Source of the DNA: JAHEGP01 sp963751595
GTDB taxonomy: Bacteria > Pseudomonadota > Gammaproteobacteria > Pseudomonadales > JAHEGP01
Assembly (NCBI GenBank): GCA_963751595.1
Contig: CAVVVC010000006.1
Location: 62,001 to 126,000 of the forward strand
Length of the DNA stretch: 64,000 nt
Direction of reading: 5' to 3'
Position numbers and translations under genes: made by a program. The stretch's first letter is position 1, and each line of letters starts with the position of its first letter. Positions 51,220 through 60,811 of the stretch are shown here, one piece after another. The notes below the pieces were generated by a model. The model saw only the letters and a list, made by a program, of their open reading frames with translations, had not been told where the DNA came from and made no database searches.

Positions 51220-53172
51220 TTAATGTTCCCCCACCGCGCCACCGATGGGACCTTTCGGGTCTGCAGCCCTGTCCTTGCTGTCCTTACTTTCCGTATCTTC
51301 CGAGCTGCCGCTATCACCCTGACTTCCGGAGTCAGCATCATTCCAGTCGGCGGGCGGTTTGGGCGGTTTACCATCCATGATATCGTCAATCTGGGAGGCA
51401 TCGATGGTTTCGTACTGCATCAACGCATCTGACATCAAATGCAGCTTGTCCATGTTTTCCTTCAACAACTGCTCGGCCCTGGCGTAACTCTCGTCAATGA
51501 TTCGCCGCACTTCCTCGTCGATCTGACGCGCCGTCTCTCCCGATACGGTCTTGCTGTGCATCGTCGCAGAACGACCCAGGAATACTTCGTCGTCACTCTC
51601 ATCGTAAAGCAGCGGGCCCATTTTTTCCGACAGACCCCACTTGGTCACCATGTTGCGGGCTATCTCTGTTGCACGCTGGATATCGTTCTGGGCACCGGTG
51701 GTCACGCCGTCCGCACCCAGGGTCAGTTCTTCCGCGATACGGCCACCAAACAGGCTGCATATCTGGCTGATGATTGCGCGACGCGAAAGGCTGTAGCGGT
51801 CTTCTTCGGGCAAAAACATGGTTACACCCAGAGCACGCCCGCGGGGAATGATGCTGACCTTGTAGACCGGGTCGTGATCGGGGACCAGCCGCCCGACGAT
51901 CGCGTGGCCGGCCTCATGGTAGGCTGTGTTGCGCTTTTCTTTTTCAGACATCACCATGGATTTGCGCTCGGCGCCCATCATGATTTTGTCCTTGGCCAGC
52001 TCAAACTGCTCCATGCCCACCAGTCGCAGGTTGCCGCGGGCGGCAAACAACGCCGCTTCATTGGCCAGGTTTGCCAGGTCAGCGCCGGAGAAGCCCGGTG
52101 TACCCCGGGCGATTACCGCCGCATTCACATTGTCGGCCAGCGGTAATTTGCGCATGTGTACCTTGAGGATTTGCTCCCTGCCGCGGATGTCGGGCAGCCC
52201 CACCACCACCTGCCGGTCGAAACGCCCTGGCCGCAGCAGCGCCGGGTCCAACACGTCGGGCCGGTTGGTGGCGGAAATCACGATCACGCCGTCGTTGGCT
52301 TCGAAACCGTCCATCTCCACCAGCAACTGGTTCAGCGTTTGTTCGCGTTCGTCATGGCCACCGCCGAGCCCTGCGCCACGATGGCGACCCACAGCATCGA
52401 TCTCGTCGATAAAGATAATACAGGGAGCCTGCTTCTTTGCCTGATCGAACATGTCCCGCACCCGGGATGCGCCGACACCGACGAACATTTCGACAAAATC
52501 CGAGCCCGAGATGGAGAAGAAGGGTACCTTGGCTTCGCCTGCAATCGCTTTGGCGAGCAGTGTTTTACCGGTCCCCGGAGGCCCGACCATCAGCACTCCG
52601 CGGGGTATGCGCCCGCCCAGCCGTTGGAATTTGCCGGGGTCACGGAGAAACTCAACCAGCTCCTGCACATCGTCTTTGGCCTCGTCGACCCCCGCCACAT
52701 CGGCAAAGGTCGTCTTGATCTGGTCTTCGCCCAGCAATCTCGCCTTGCTCTTGCCGAACGCCATCGGGCCGCCGCGGCCACCCCCGCCGCCCTGCATCTG
52801 GCGCATGAAGAACATGAATACCGCGAGAATGATCAATATCGGGAAGCTGGCCACTAGCAGCTGTGTCCACAGGCTTTGTTGCTCTGGCTCGGTGCCCTTG
52901 ATCTGCACCTGATGGTCCCACAGGTCATCAATCAGCTTTGGGTCGTCGAGCATCGGGCGAATAGCCTTGAACTGGCTCCCGTCCTCGCGCTCACCGTGAA
53001 TCACCAGACCGTCAATCACGACCTGCTTCACGCGGTCGTTACGCACTTCCTGGATAAAGGTGGAATAGTCCAGCGTATCCTGGGTCTGCTGCACGTTAAA
53101 ATTCTGGAAAACGGTCAGCAGAACTGCTGCTATGACCAGCCACAACAATAGATTTTTAACCATATCGTTCAA
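51220..53172 (-). CDS. ftsH: ATP-dependent zinc metalloprotease FtsH
   Basis: 650 residues. Two membrane helices (about 5-24 and 104-123) flank a periplasmic domain. The AAA module has Walker A GPPGTGKT at 197-204 and Walker B IIFIDEIDA, with the SRH region ATNRPDVLDPALLRPGRFDR. The zinc site is H419-E-A-G-H423. It degrades membrane and short-lived cytoplasmic proteins. TTG at 53172 is taken as start because a GAGGAC site lies 8 bases before it, whereas the ATG three codons later is too far away. It follows rlmE by 68 bases. Confidence 0.97.
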   Translation of the reverse strand: MNDMVKNLLLWLVIAAVLLTVFQNFNVQQTQDTLDYSTFIQEVRNDRVKQVVIDGLVIHGEREDGSQFKAIRPMLDDPKLIDDLWDHQVQIKGTEPEQQSLWTQLLVASFPILIILAVFMFFMRQMQGGGGGRGGPMAFGKSKARLLGEDQIKTTFADVAGVDEAKDDVQELVEFLRDPGKFQRLGGRIPRGVLMVGPPGTGKTLLAKAIAGEAKVPFFSISGSDFVEMFVGVGASRVRDMFDQAKKQAPCIIFIDEIDAVGRHRGAGLGGGHDEREQTLNQLLVEMDGFEANDGVIVISATNRPDVLDPALLRPGRFDRQVVVGLPDIRGREQILKVHMRKLPLADNVNAAVIARGTPGFSGADLANLANEAALFAARGNLRLVGMEQFELAKDKIMMGAERKSMVMSEKEKRNTAYHEAGHAIVGRLVPDHDPVYKVSIIPRGRALGVTMFLPEEDRYSLSRRAIISQICSLFGGRIAEELTLGADGVTTGAQNDIQRATEIARNMVTKWGLSEKMGPLLYDESDDEVFLGRSATMHSKTVSGETARQIDEEVRRIIDESYARAEQLLKENMDKLHLMSDALMQYETIDASQIDDIMDGKPPKPPADWNDADSGSQGDSGSSEDTESKDSKDRAADPKGPIGGAVGEH

Positions 53173-53240
53173 GGACTTGTCCTCATTGTCGAGCGCTTTA
53201 AGAGCTCAGGGCAGTTGCACAAAAATCACTTTACTACAGA

Positions 53241-53870
53241 TCAATTGACGTCACCACGGTATTCCCTTGCCAATAAATACACCTCGCGGGAGCGTGACCG
53301 CGACGCTTCCGGCTTGCGGGAACGTACGGTGGCGAAATGATTGCGGAGCGCCTGCAGAAACGGGTCGAACCCTTCTCCCTGGAACACCTTGACCAGAAAA
53401 CTCCCCCCTGGGGTCAACACCTTATGGCACATATCAAGGGCCATTTCCGCCAACAACATGGCGCGGGGCTGATCGACTGCTTTCATTCCACTCATGTTTG
53501 GGGCCATGTCCGATATTACAAGGTCCACCGGTCTCGCGCCGATACACGTCAGCAAAGCTTCCAGCGCCGCGTCTTCGGTAAAGTCGCCCTGAATGAACTC
53601 TACATCACCCAGCGCGTCCATCGGCAGAATATCCGAAGCTATTACCCTCCCGGTGGGGCCGACAAGCTGCGCTGCAACCTGCGACCAGCTCCCCGGCGCA
53701 GCGCCCAGATCCACCACCGACATTCCCGGGCGCAGGATCTGATCCTTGCGCTGTATCTCCAGCAGCTTGAAGCACGCTCTGGAGCGAAAACCCTGTTGCT
53801 GCGCTTTTTTGACGTATTGGTCGTCGAAATGTTCCCGCAACCACTGGTTACTACTTTTGCTCCGCGCCAT
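53241..53870 (-). CDS. rlmE: 23S rRNA (uridine2552-2'-O)-methyltransferase RlmE
   Basis: 209 residues, the same as in E. coli. The SAM motif is VVDLGAAPGSWSQ near residue 56, and the K-D-K-E tetrad is visible as K in SRACFKLLE, D in SDMAPNMSG, K in LVKVFQG and E in SREVYLL. It 2'-O-methylates the A-loop uridine of 23S rRNA. The frame runs 69 codons further upstream, but ATG 53870 gives MARSKSSNQWLREH, the family start. It diverges from yhbY and precedes ftsH, the standard order. Confidence 0.96.
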   Translation of the reverse strand: MARSKSSNQWLREHFDDQYVKKAQQQGFRSRACFKLLEIQRKDQILRPGMSVVDLGAAPGSWSQVAAQLVGPTGRVIASDILPMDALGDVEFIQGDFTEDAALEALLTCIGARPVDLVISDMAPNMSGMKAVDQPRAMLLAEMALDMCHKVLTPGGSFLVKVFQGEGFDPFLQALRNHFATVRSRKPEASRSRSREVYLLAREYRGDVN

Positions 53871-53997
53871 TGCGCCAGAATCCTCGCCGCCTGCGAGCGG
53901 TCTGCCGGAGGGACAAACACCGACTTCAAAAAAGCGTCGGGGCCTGTTCCACCCTGTTAGAATACGTCCCTGGCAACAAACCGGATTGGGGTGAACC

Positions 53998-54300
53998 ATG
54001 TCGCTTGAGAACAAGGACAAAAAAAGACTGCGTAGTATCGGCCACAAGTTGAAACCGGTGGTCACAATTGCCGGCAAGGGTTTTAGTGATGCGACCCGAC
54101 TGGAAATCGACCGGGCGCTGGAGGATCACGAGTTAATCAAGGTCAGCATCCGGGTTGAGAGTCGCGAGCAGCGAAGCGCCATTGCCCGTGAGATCTGCGA
54201 CCACTGCGGTGCCGAATTGGTGCAGGCAATCGGTAGTACCGTGCTGCTATTTCGGGCGGCGGAAAAACCCAACCCGAAACTTTCCAACCTGCTGCGCTGA
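53998..54300 (+). CDS. yhbY: CRM-domain ribosome-associated RNA-binding protein YhbY
   Basis: One hundred residues with the CRM fold: LRSIGHKLKPVVTIAGKG near the N terminus contains the GxxG-type loop, followed by ALEDHELIKVSI and GSTVLLFR. YhbY associates with pre-50S particles. It diverges from rlmE across 127 bases and converges on greA, whose stop lies 27 bases beyond. Confidence 0.93.
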   Translation: MSLENKDKKRLRSIGHKLKPVVTIAGKGFSDATRLEIDRALEDHELIKVSIRVESREQRSAIAREICDHCGAELVQAIGSTVLLFRAAEKPNPKLSNLLR

Positions 54301-54327
54301 AGCCGCCGGACCGGGCCACATGGCGCC

Positions 54328-54804
54328 TCAAATGTGCAGCACTTCCTCGATTTCGTATTCCACCTCTCCCGCTGGCGTCCGCACGACAACCACGTCCTCC
54401 GTTTCCTTGCCGATCAGGGCACGGGCGACCGGGGAGCTGATCGAAATCTTCCCCTGCTTCACATCCGCCTCATCATCGCCCACGATACACCAGCTTACCT
54501 GCTCGTCTGTTTCGAGATTCAGCAGTTTAACTGTCACACCAAAAATCACTTTGCCGGTATTGGGTATCTGGCTGATATCGATCACCCGAGCCTCGAACAG
54601 CTTGCTCTCGATTTCCTGAATCCGTCCCTCAGTGAAGCCCTGCTGTTCCCGGGCCGCGTGGTACTCGGCGTTTTCCTTGAGGTCACCGTGGGCCCTTGCC
54701 TCGGCGATCGCCTCGATAATACGCGGTCGCTCCACCGTTTTGAGGTGTTGCAACTCCTCCCGCAGCTTGACTTCACCTGCCTTGGTCATTGGAACCTGTG
54801 CCAT
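54328..54804 (-). CDS. greA: Transcription elongation factor GreA
   Basis: 158 residues, equal to E. coli GreA. The N-terminal coiled coil (about 8-75) carries the acidic tip HGDLKENAEYHAA, which enters the polymerase channel; the C-terminal FKBP-like domain follows. It stimulates cleavage of backtracked RNA. A GGAGG site precedes ATG, which directly abuts the carB stop (TAAATG), so greA is co-transcribed with carAB. Confidence 0.97.
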   Translation of the reverse strand: MAQVPMTKAGEVKLREELQHLKTVERPRIIEAIAEARAHGDLKENAEYHAAREQQGFTEGRIQEIESKLFEARVIDISQIPNTGKVIFGVTVKLLNLETDEQVSWCIVGDDEADVKQGKISISSPVARALIGKETEDVVVVRTPAGEVEYEIEEVLHI

Positions 54805-57800
54805 TTACGATACCTCCGAGTGTATGTCTTGCAAGCGACGCACGGCGGCGGGTTCACCGGTTTCCAGCGCCCTGCATATAGCATCAGCGCCCGCCAGGGT
54901 CGTAGTATAAAAGACGCTGTGACCCAGGGCAGTGCGCCGGATCACTGCGGAATCAGCAATGGCTTGCCGGCCTTCGGTGGTATTCACAATCAGGGTGATA
55001 TCGCCATTCTTCAACATATCGACGATATGCGGCCGACCTTCCTGCACTTTGTTGATGTGCTGTGACTCAAGTCCGGCCGCTTTCAGGGCCTGGTGGGTAC
55101 CGCGGGTGGCAACCAGGCTGAACCCGAGCGCAGCCAGATCACGCGCCACCTTCAGCACAGCGTGTTTATCGACATCGCGCACACTGAGGAACGCCTTGCC
55201 ACCCGTGGGCAGATGTTCACCCGCACCCTGAGTCGCCTTGAAAAATGCTTCGGCAAAGGTTTCCCCTGTGCCCATGACTTCGCCTGTGGACTTCATTTCC
55301 GGTCCCAGAATGGGGTCGACGCCCGGAAATTTGTTGAACGGGAAGACCGCTTCCTTGATGTTGAAGTAACGCGGCACCACTTCCTCGGTAAAACCCTGCT
55401 CGGCCAGGCTGCGACCGGCCATACAACGCGCAGCCACTTTCGCCAGCGATACACCAATACATTTGGAGACGAAGGGCACCGTCCGCGACGCGCGGGGATT
55501 CACCTCGATCACATAAACGGTGCCATCCTGATAGGCCAGTTGCACATTCATCAGCCCGACAACCCCGAGCTCCAGCGCCATACTGCGCACCACCTCGCGC
55601 ATTTCGTCCTGCACCTCGGCGTCCAGACTGTACGGCGGGAGTGAGCAGGCCGAGTCACCGGAGTGGACCCCGGCCTGCTCGATGTGTTGCATGATTGCGC
55701 CGATAACCACTTGCTTGCCATCGCTGACAGCATCGATATCAACCTCGATGGCGGCATTCAGGAAGTGGTCCAGAAGCACCGGCGCATCATCACTGGCGCG
55801 CACGGCATGGCGCATATAGCGCTCAAGCTCCTCGCGCTTGTGAACGATCTCCATTGCTCTGCCACCCAGGACATACGAGGGACGCACCACCAGCGGATAC
55901 CCAATCGTATCCGCCGCTGTCATGGCCTCGGCCGCGGAGCGCACCGTAGTGTTGGGGGGCTGCGTGAGGGATAACTTGCCTATCATCTGCTGGAAGCGCT
56001 CGCGATCTTCTGCCCGGTCGATGGCATCGGGAGTCGTGCCGATAATGGGGACACCGGCCGCTTCGAGGTCGCGCGCCAGGTTTAGCGGGGTTTGTCCACC
56101 AAACTGCACGATCACCCCCACCGGCCGCTCCAGATCAATGATCGACAGCACATCCTCCAGCGTCACAGGCTCAAAATACAGGCGGTCTGAAGTGTCGTAG
56201 TCAGTCGAGACGGTTTCCGGATTGCAGTTGACCATAATGGTCTCATAGCCATCCTCACGCATCGCCAGCGCCGCATGGACACAGCAGTAGTCAAACTCGA
56301 TACCCTGGCCGATCCGATTGGGGCCACCCCCCAACACTACAATCTTGTCGCGATCCCCGGGATCGGCTTCGCACTCCTCCTCGTAGCTGGAGTACATATA
56401 GGCGGTGGCCGTGGCGAATTCTGCGGCACAGGTATCGACTCGTTTGTAAACCGGCTTCACGCCCAACTCAAGCCGAAGCTCCCGCACTCGGTGTTCGGAG
56501 ATCTCAAGCAGGGTTGCCAGGCGCTTGTCGGAGAATCCCTTGCGTTTTAGCTGCCACAGTGTGTCCCGATCGAGGGTATCGATGCTGGCACCGCTGACGA
56601 TACCCTCCTGCCGGATAATGTCTTCTATCTGCACCAGAAACCAGGGATCAACGTGACTGTATTCCGCCACTTCCTCCAGACTCATGCCATGGCGAAACGC
56701 GTCTCCGATATACCAGATGCGATCAGGCCCGGGGTTGCGCAGCTCCATAACCAGGCGCGTCTCGATATCAGGGTCGCCGCTGTCGATCAGCGGATCGAAG
56801 CCCGCGGACCCCACTTCAAGGCCGCGCAGCGCTTTCTGCAGTGACTCCTGGAATGTACGCCCGATGGCCATTACCTCGCCCACCGATTTCATCTGGGTGT
56901 GAAGGCGCGATTCGGCATCGGCAAACTTTTCAAAGGTGAAACGCGGCAGTTTGGTCACCACGTAGTCGATGGAGGGCTCGAAGGATGCCGGGGTCGCGCC
57001 GCCGGTAATATCATTTTTCAATTCGTCCAGGGTGTAGCCAACCGCCAGTTTGGCGGCGACCTTGGCAATCGGAAATCCGGTTGCCTTTGATGCCAGCGCG
57101 GAGGAGCGCGACACCCGGGGGTTCATTTCGATGATCACCATGCGGCCGGTACGGGGATTGATGCCGAATTGGACATTGGACCCACCGGTTTCAACCCCGA
57201 TCTCGCGCAGCACCGCCAACGATGCATTGCGCATGATCTGGTATTCCTTGTCGGTCAGGGTCTGGGCCGGTGCGACGGTGATGGAGTCCCCGGTATGCAC
57301 CCCCATGGCGTCGAAGTTCTCGATCGCGCAGATGATGATGCAGTTGTCGTTCTTGTCCCGCACCACCTCCATTTCGAATTCTTTCCAGCCAATGAGGGAC
57401 TCGTCGATCAGCAACTCGTTGGTCGGCGACAGATCCAGGCCCCGCTCGCAAATCTCGACGAACTCCTCCCGGTTGTAGGCAATGCCACCCCCGGAGCCGC
57501 CCATGGTAAAGGAAGGGCGAATGATGCAAGGAAAACCGATCTGGTCCAGCACTTGCAACGCCTCTTCGAGGCTGTGTGCGATCACTGAATTGGGGGTTTC
57601 AAGACCGATCGCCTTCATCGCTGTATCAAAGCGCTCCCGGTCCTCAGCCTTGTCGATGGCATCCCGTGTGGCTCCGATCAGCTCGACGCTGTACTGCGCC
57701 AGCACACCCTCGCGGGCGAGATCGAGGGCGCAGTTGAGTGCGGTTTGCCCACCCATGGTCGGCAATAGCGCGTCTGGCCGCTCTTTCTCGATGATCCGCG

Positions 57801-58023
57801 CCACCGTGCGCCAGTTAACCGGCTCGATGTAGGTCGCGTCCGCCATCGCCGGGTCGGTCATGATGGTTGCCGGGTTGGAATTAACCAGAATGACCCTGTA
57901 CCCCTCCTCCCGCAGCGCCTTGCAGGCCTGGGCTCCGGAGTAGTCAAACTCGCAGGCCTGGCCGATGACTATGGGGCCGGCGCCGACGATGAGTATGGAC
58001 TTGATATCTGTGCGTTTTGGCAT
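54805..58023 (-). CDS. carB: Carbamoyl-phosphate synthase large subunit
   Basis: 1072 residues (1073 in E. coli). Two homologous ATP-grasp halves: the first has IVIGQACEFDYSGAQAC and MNPRVSRSSALASKATGFP, the second GIEFDYCCVHAAL and VNPRASRTVPFVSK. The C-terminal MGS-like domain is the allosteric region. It makes carbamoyl phosphate from ammonia, bicarbonate and two ATP for arginine and pyrimidine synthesis. It follows carA by 61 bases and is joined to greA. Confidence 0.98.
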   Translation of the reverse strand: MPKRTDIKSILIVGAGPIVIGQACEFDYSGAQACKALREEGYRVILVNSNPATIMTDPAMADATYIEPVNWRTVARIIEKERPDALLPTMGGQTALNCALDLAREGVLAQYSVELIGATRDAIDKAEDRERFDTAMKAIGLETPNSVIAHSLEEALQVLDQIGFPCIIRPSFTMGGSGGGIAYNREEFVEICERGLDLSPTNELLIDESLIGWKEFEMEVVRDKNDNCIIICAIENFDAMGVHTGDSITVAPAQTLTDKEYQIMRNASLAVLREIGVETGGSNVQFGINPRTGRMVIIEMNPRVSRSSALASKATGFPIAKVAAKLAVGYTLDELKNDITGGATPASFEPSIDYVVTKLPRFTFEKFADAESRLHTQMKSVGEVMAIGRTFQESLQKALRGLEVGSAGFDPLIDSGDPDIETRLVMELRNPGPDRIWYIGDAFRHGMSLEEVAEYSHVDPWFLVQIEDIIRQEGIVSGASIDTLDRDTLWQLKRKGFSDKRLATLLEISEHRVRELRLELGVKPVYKRVDTCAAEFATATAYMYSSYEEECEADPGDRDKIVVLGGGPNRIGQGIEFDYCCVHAALAMREDGYETIMVNCNPETVSTDYDTSDRLYFEPVTLEDVLSIIDLERPVGVIVQFGGQTPLNLARDLEAAGVPIIGTTPDAIDRAEDRERFQQMIGKLSLTQPPNTTVRSAAEAMTAADTIGYPLVVRPSYVLGGRAMEIVHKREELERYMRHAVRASDDAPVLLDHFLNAAIEVDIDAVSDGKQVVIGAIMQHIEQAGVHSGDSACSLPPYSLDAEVQDEMREVVRSMALELGVVGLMNVQLAYQDGTVYVIEVNPRASRTVPFVSKCIGVSLAKVAARCMAGRSLAEQGFTEEVVPRYFNIKEAVFPFNKFPGVDPILGPEMKSTGEVMGTGETFAEAFFKATQGAGEHLPTGGKAFLSVRDVDKHAVLKVARDLAALGFSLVATRGTHQALKAAGLESQHINKVQEGRPHIVDMLKNGDITLIVNTTEGRQAIADSAVIRRTALGHSVFYTTTLAGADAICRALETGEPAAVRRLQDIHSEVS

Positions 58024-58084
58024 CGCGTGTTTCTACCAGGTTGTCGTTGCTCTGGGGCAGTGCCGCCCGCCTGACCGAATGGAT

Positions 58085-59224
58085 TTAGCCGGCGCGGCGA
58101 GCCTGCATCAACTCGATAAAGTGATCGAACAGTGGCGCTGCGTCGTGGGGCCCGGGACTGGCTTCAGGGTGCCCCTGAAAACCGAAAGCCGGTCGGCCCG
58201 TGTGATGGATCCCCTGCAAGGAACCGTCGAACAGCGAGCGGTGGGTCGCTCTGAGGGTGCTCGGCAAACTGGCTTCATCAACCGCGAAGCCATGATTTTG
58301 GCTGGTGATCAGCACCACCTTGGTATCCAGATCCTGCACCGGATGATTGGCGCCATGATGTCCGAACTTCATTTTGCGGGTGACGGCGCCACTGGCCAGC
58401 GCCAGCAACTGGTGCCCCAGGCAAATACCGAACAGAGGCATATCTTTTTCCAGCAGCGATCGGATAGCCTCGATTGCGTAATCGCAGGGCTCCGGGTCCC
58501 CAGGGCCGTTGGAAAGAAACACGCCGTCGGGCTGCAATGCCAGCACGTCCTCGGCCGGGGTATGCGCAGGCACCACCGTAACCCGGCAGCCGCGATCGAC
58601 CAGCATCCTCAAAATATTGCGCTTCACCCCGTAATCGTAGGCAACCACGTTAAACTGGGACTCCCCTGCCACCGGGGTTTCGTGACCGACACCCAATTGC
58701 CAGCTACCCTCCTGCCAGTGATAATTTGCTGCGCCAGTGACTGTTGCCGCCAAATCCATCCCCTGCAGCCCCGGAAAAGCCCGAGCCTGCTCCAGTGCCG
58801 ACGCTACAGTGACACCATCTCCCGCAACGATGCAGCCACCCTGGGCGCCTTTTTCTCGCAGAATTCGGGTCAGACGGCGGGTGTCGACCTCAGCTATCGC
58901 TACGATATTTCGCTGCCTGAGGTATTCATCGAGGGACTGCTGGTTACGAAAGTTACTCGCCAACAGGGGAAGATTCCGAATCACCAGGCCGGCGGCCCAA
59001 ACCTGCGCCGATTCCTCATCCTCAGAGTTGGTTCCGGTATTGCCGATGTGGGGGTAAGTCAGGGTGACGATCTGGCGGGCATAGGACGGGTCGGTGAGGA
59101 TTTCCTGATAGCCCGTCATAGCGGTATTGAATACCACCTCACCACTGGCGGCGCCTTCCGCACCAATGGCAAGTCCGTGGAACACGCTACCGTCTGCAAG
59201 CGCAAGAATGGCTTGTCTGGACAA
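58085..59224 (-). CDS. carA: Carbamoyl-phosphate synthase small (glutaminase) subunit
   Basis: 379 residues. The class I glutaminase triad appears as Cys in FGICLGHQ near residue 265 and His/Glu in QGHPEASPGP near 348. It supplies ammonia from glutamine to CarB. The start codon is TTG at 59224, set by a strong AGGAGG site seven bases upstream; carA is known to use UUG in E. coli as well. An intrinsic terminator lies 60-98 bases upstream in the leader. Confidence 0.97.
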   Translation of the reverse strand: MSRQAILALADGSVFHGLAIGAEGAASGEVVFNTAMTGYQEILTDPSYARQIVTLTYPHIGNTGTNSEDEESAQVWAAGLVIRNLPLLASNFRNQQSLDEYLRQRNIVAIAEVDTRRLTRILREKGAQGGCIVAGDGVTVASALEQARAFPGLQGMDLAATVTGAANYHWQEGSWQLGVGHETPVAGESQFNVVAYDYGVKRNILRMLVDRGCRVTVVPAHTPAEDVLALQPDGVFLSNGPGDPEPCDYAIEAIRSLLEKDMPLFGICLGHQLLALASGAVTRKMKFGHHGANHPVQDLDTKVVLITSQNHGFAVDEASLPSTLRATHRSLFDGSLQGIHHTGRPAFGFQGHPEASPGPHDAAPLFDHFIELMQARRAG

Positions 59225-59283
59225 GAAAACCTCCTTTCGACACCCACCAAAACAGACCGCGAGCAGTCGGCGATTTAGCGCCG

Positions 59284-59322
59284 AAAAAAAGCGGAATGAA
59301 GCTACCGCTCACATCCCGCTTT
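59284..59322 (-). terminator. Intrinsic terminator/attenuator upstream of carA
   Basis: On the minus strand AAAGCGGGATG pairs with CATTCCGCTTT (11 pairs with one G-T) around a 13-base loop and is followed by a T-run. The nearest upstream gene on this strand, dapB, is 1.5 kb away with an opposite-strand gene between, so the likely role is attenuation of carAB. The rest of the 339-base gap to the HD-GYP gene (59225-59563) must hold the carA promoter; I could not place it. Confidence 0.65.
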
Positions 59323-59563
59323 CAGCCCGTTATTTTTTGGAGACTGCATAAAAATCAATGCCTTAGCCCACCTTTGGCGGGGCGACTGCAGTCCGTCCAC
59401 AATTGCGCGTGAATTGTACGCAAATCGCTGGTAATTGTCCACGAGTACCCCTATCAGTCTTGCTGGTCCATGGGTCTGCTGCTAGCCTGAGAGTAGTTGC
59501 ATTGGACGCTTGAAAACAAAAGGATTTTACTCGAAAACAGCTAGTCTTGCCGGGTAGCGCGCA

Positions 59564-60811
59564 GTGGATTCTGAAGAAAAAGTCACCGCCAGAAAGCTTG
59601 TCGAGGTTACAACCGACAAGCTGCAGATGGGCATGTACATCGCCAAGCTCGACCGACCCTGGCTGGACAGCCCGTTCCTGTTCCAGGGTTTTCCGCTGGA
59701 ACGCAAGGAAGATCTCGATACTCTGCGCTCACTGTGCTCCCACGTCTACGTTGACACGATCAAATCCAAAACCCTCAAGCGTCCTGTCAGGCAAGAAGAA
59801 TCCCTCGACGACATCCTCAAGCGGGAAAAAACTACCTATATCAAGGAACATCCGGTTGAAAACGAAATCGAGCGCGCCAGGGTAGAGTACGACGACGCCC
59901 TGTTATCAGTGGAGACGATCCTGAAGCAGGCCGCCCGCGGCGAAACGATTAACGCGAAGATTGCCAAGCAGAACGTCAAGGCCTGCGTCGACAGTGTTAT
60001 CCGCAATCCCAATGCTCTCATCTGGCTGTCGCACATTAAGCATGTGGACAATTACACCGCCGAGCATTGTCTCCATGTGGGCATTCTCGCTATCGCCCTG
60101 GGCCGCCAACTGGGTTTACCCCGGCGCTACCTGGAGACCCTGGGTCTCTGCGGAATGCTGCACGATGTCGGCAAAACCCGGGTCAATCTCAATGTCCTGC
60201 TGAAGCCGGGCAAGCTTTCTCCGGATGAGTTCGAGCATATGCAACTGCACCCGGTGTACGGACGAGACCTGCTCCAGCACGACCCGATGATGCCACCCGA
60301 GGTCATCGAGGCCACCTATTCCCACCATGAGCGTATCGACGGCATGGGCTATCCCAACGGCGCCGACGCTTCAAACCTCAGTTTCTACACCCGCATCACC
60401 AGTATTGTCGACGCCTACGACGCCATGACCAGCAACCGGGTTTACTGCAAGGAGAAGTCCAGCACCGCGGCCTTGAAGATTCTCTACGAGCAGCGCGGCA
60501 AGCAGTTTGACCAGGAGCTGGTAGTCAAGTTTATCGAGTGCGTGGGCCTTTACCCCGCAGGCTGTATCGTCGAACTGAGCAGTGGCGAGGTCGGGGTGGT
60601 GATCGCCTCCGATGCGGAAAACCGTCTTTACCCCAGAGTTGCGCTGGTATTGAACGCGGCCAAGAAACCCATCCGCAGGACAGTAGTCGACCTGAAGGAT
60701 CTCGACGCCCGGCAGCGCAAGGCCTATCACATCAAGCAGGTCATCCCCGACGGTAGCTACGGCGTGAGCCTGGAGCAGTTTACTGCCACCAGCACACTGG
60801 CTCCCGTTTAA
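59564..60811 (+). CDS. HD-GYP domain cyclic di-GMP phosphodiesterase
   Basis: 415 residues. A DUF3391 domain (about 12-140, TDKLQMGMYIAKLDRPWLDSP) leads into an HD-GYP domain: HD at 200-201 in MLHDVGK, then H254-H255-E-R-I-D-G-M-G-Y-P. The full GYP motif predicts hydrolysis of cyclic di-GMP, lowering biofilm formation. The start is GTG 59564; the only later Met choices would cut into DUF3391, though its ribosome site is weak. It lies on the opposite strand between dapB and carA, which are usually adjacent, and its stop overlaps that of dapB (TTAA). Confidence 0.9.
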   Translation: MDSEEKVTARKLVEVTTDKLQMGMYIAKLDRPWLDSPFLFQGFPLERKEDLDTLRSLCSHVYVDTIKSKTLKRPVRQEESLDDILKREKTTYIKEHPVENEIERARVEYDDALLSVETILKQAARGETINAKIAKQNVKACVDSVIRNPNALIWLSHIKHVDNYTAEHCLHVGILAIALGRQLGLPRRYLETLGLCGMLHDVGKTRVNLNVLLKPGKLSPDEFEHMQLHPVYGRDLLQHDPMMPPEVIEATYSHHERIDGMGYPNGADASNLSFYTRITSIVDAYDAMTSNRVYCKEKSSTAALKILYEQRGKQFDQELVVKFIECVGLYPAGCIVELSSGEVGVVIASDAENRLYPRVALVLNAAKKPIRRTVVDLKDLDARQRKAYHIKQVIPDGSYGVSLEQFTATSTLAPV

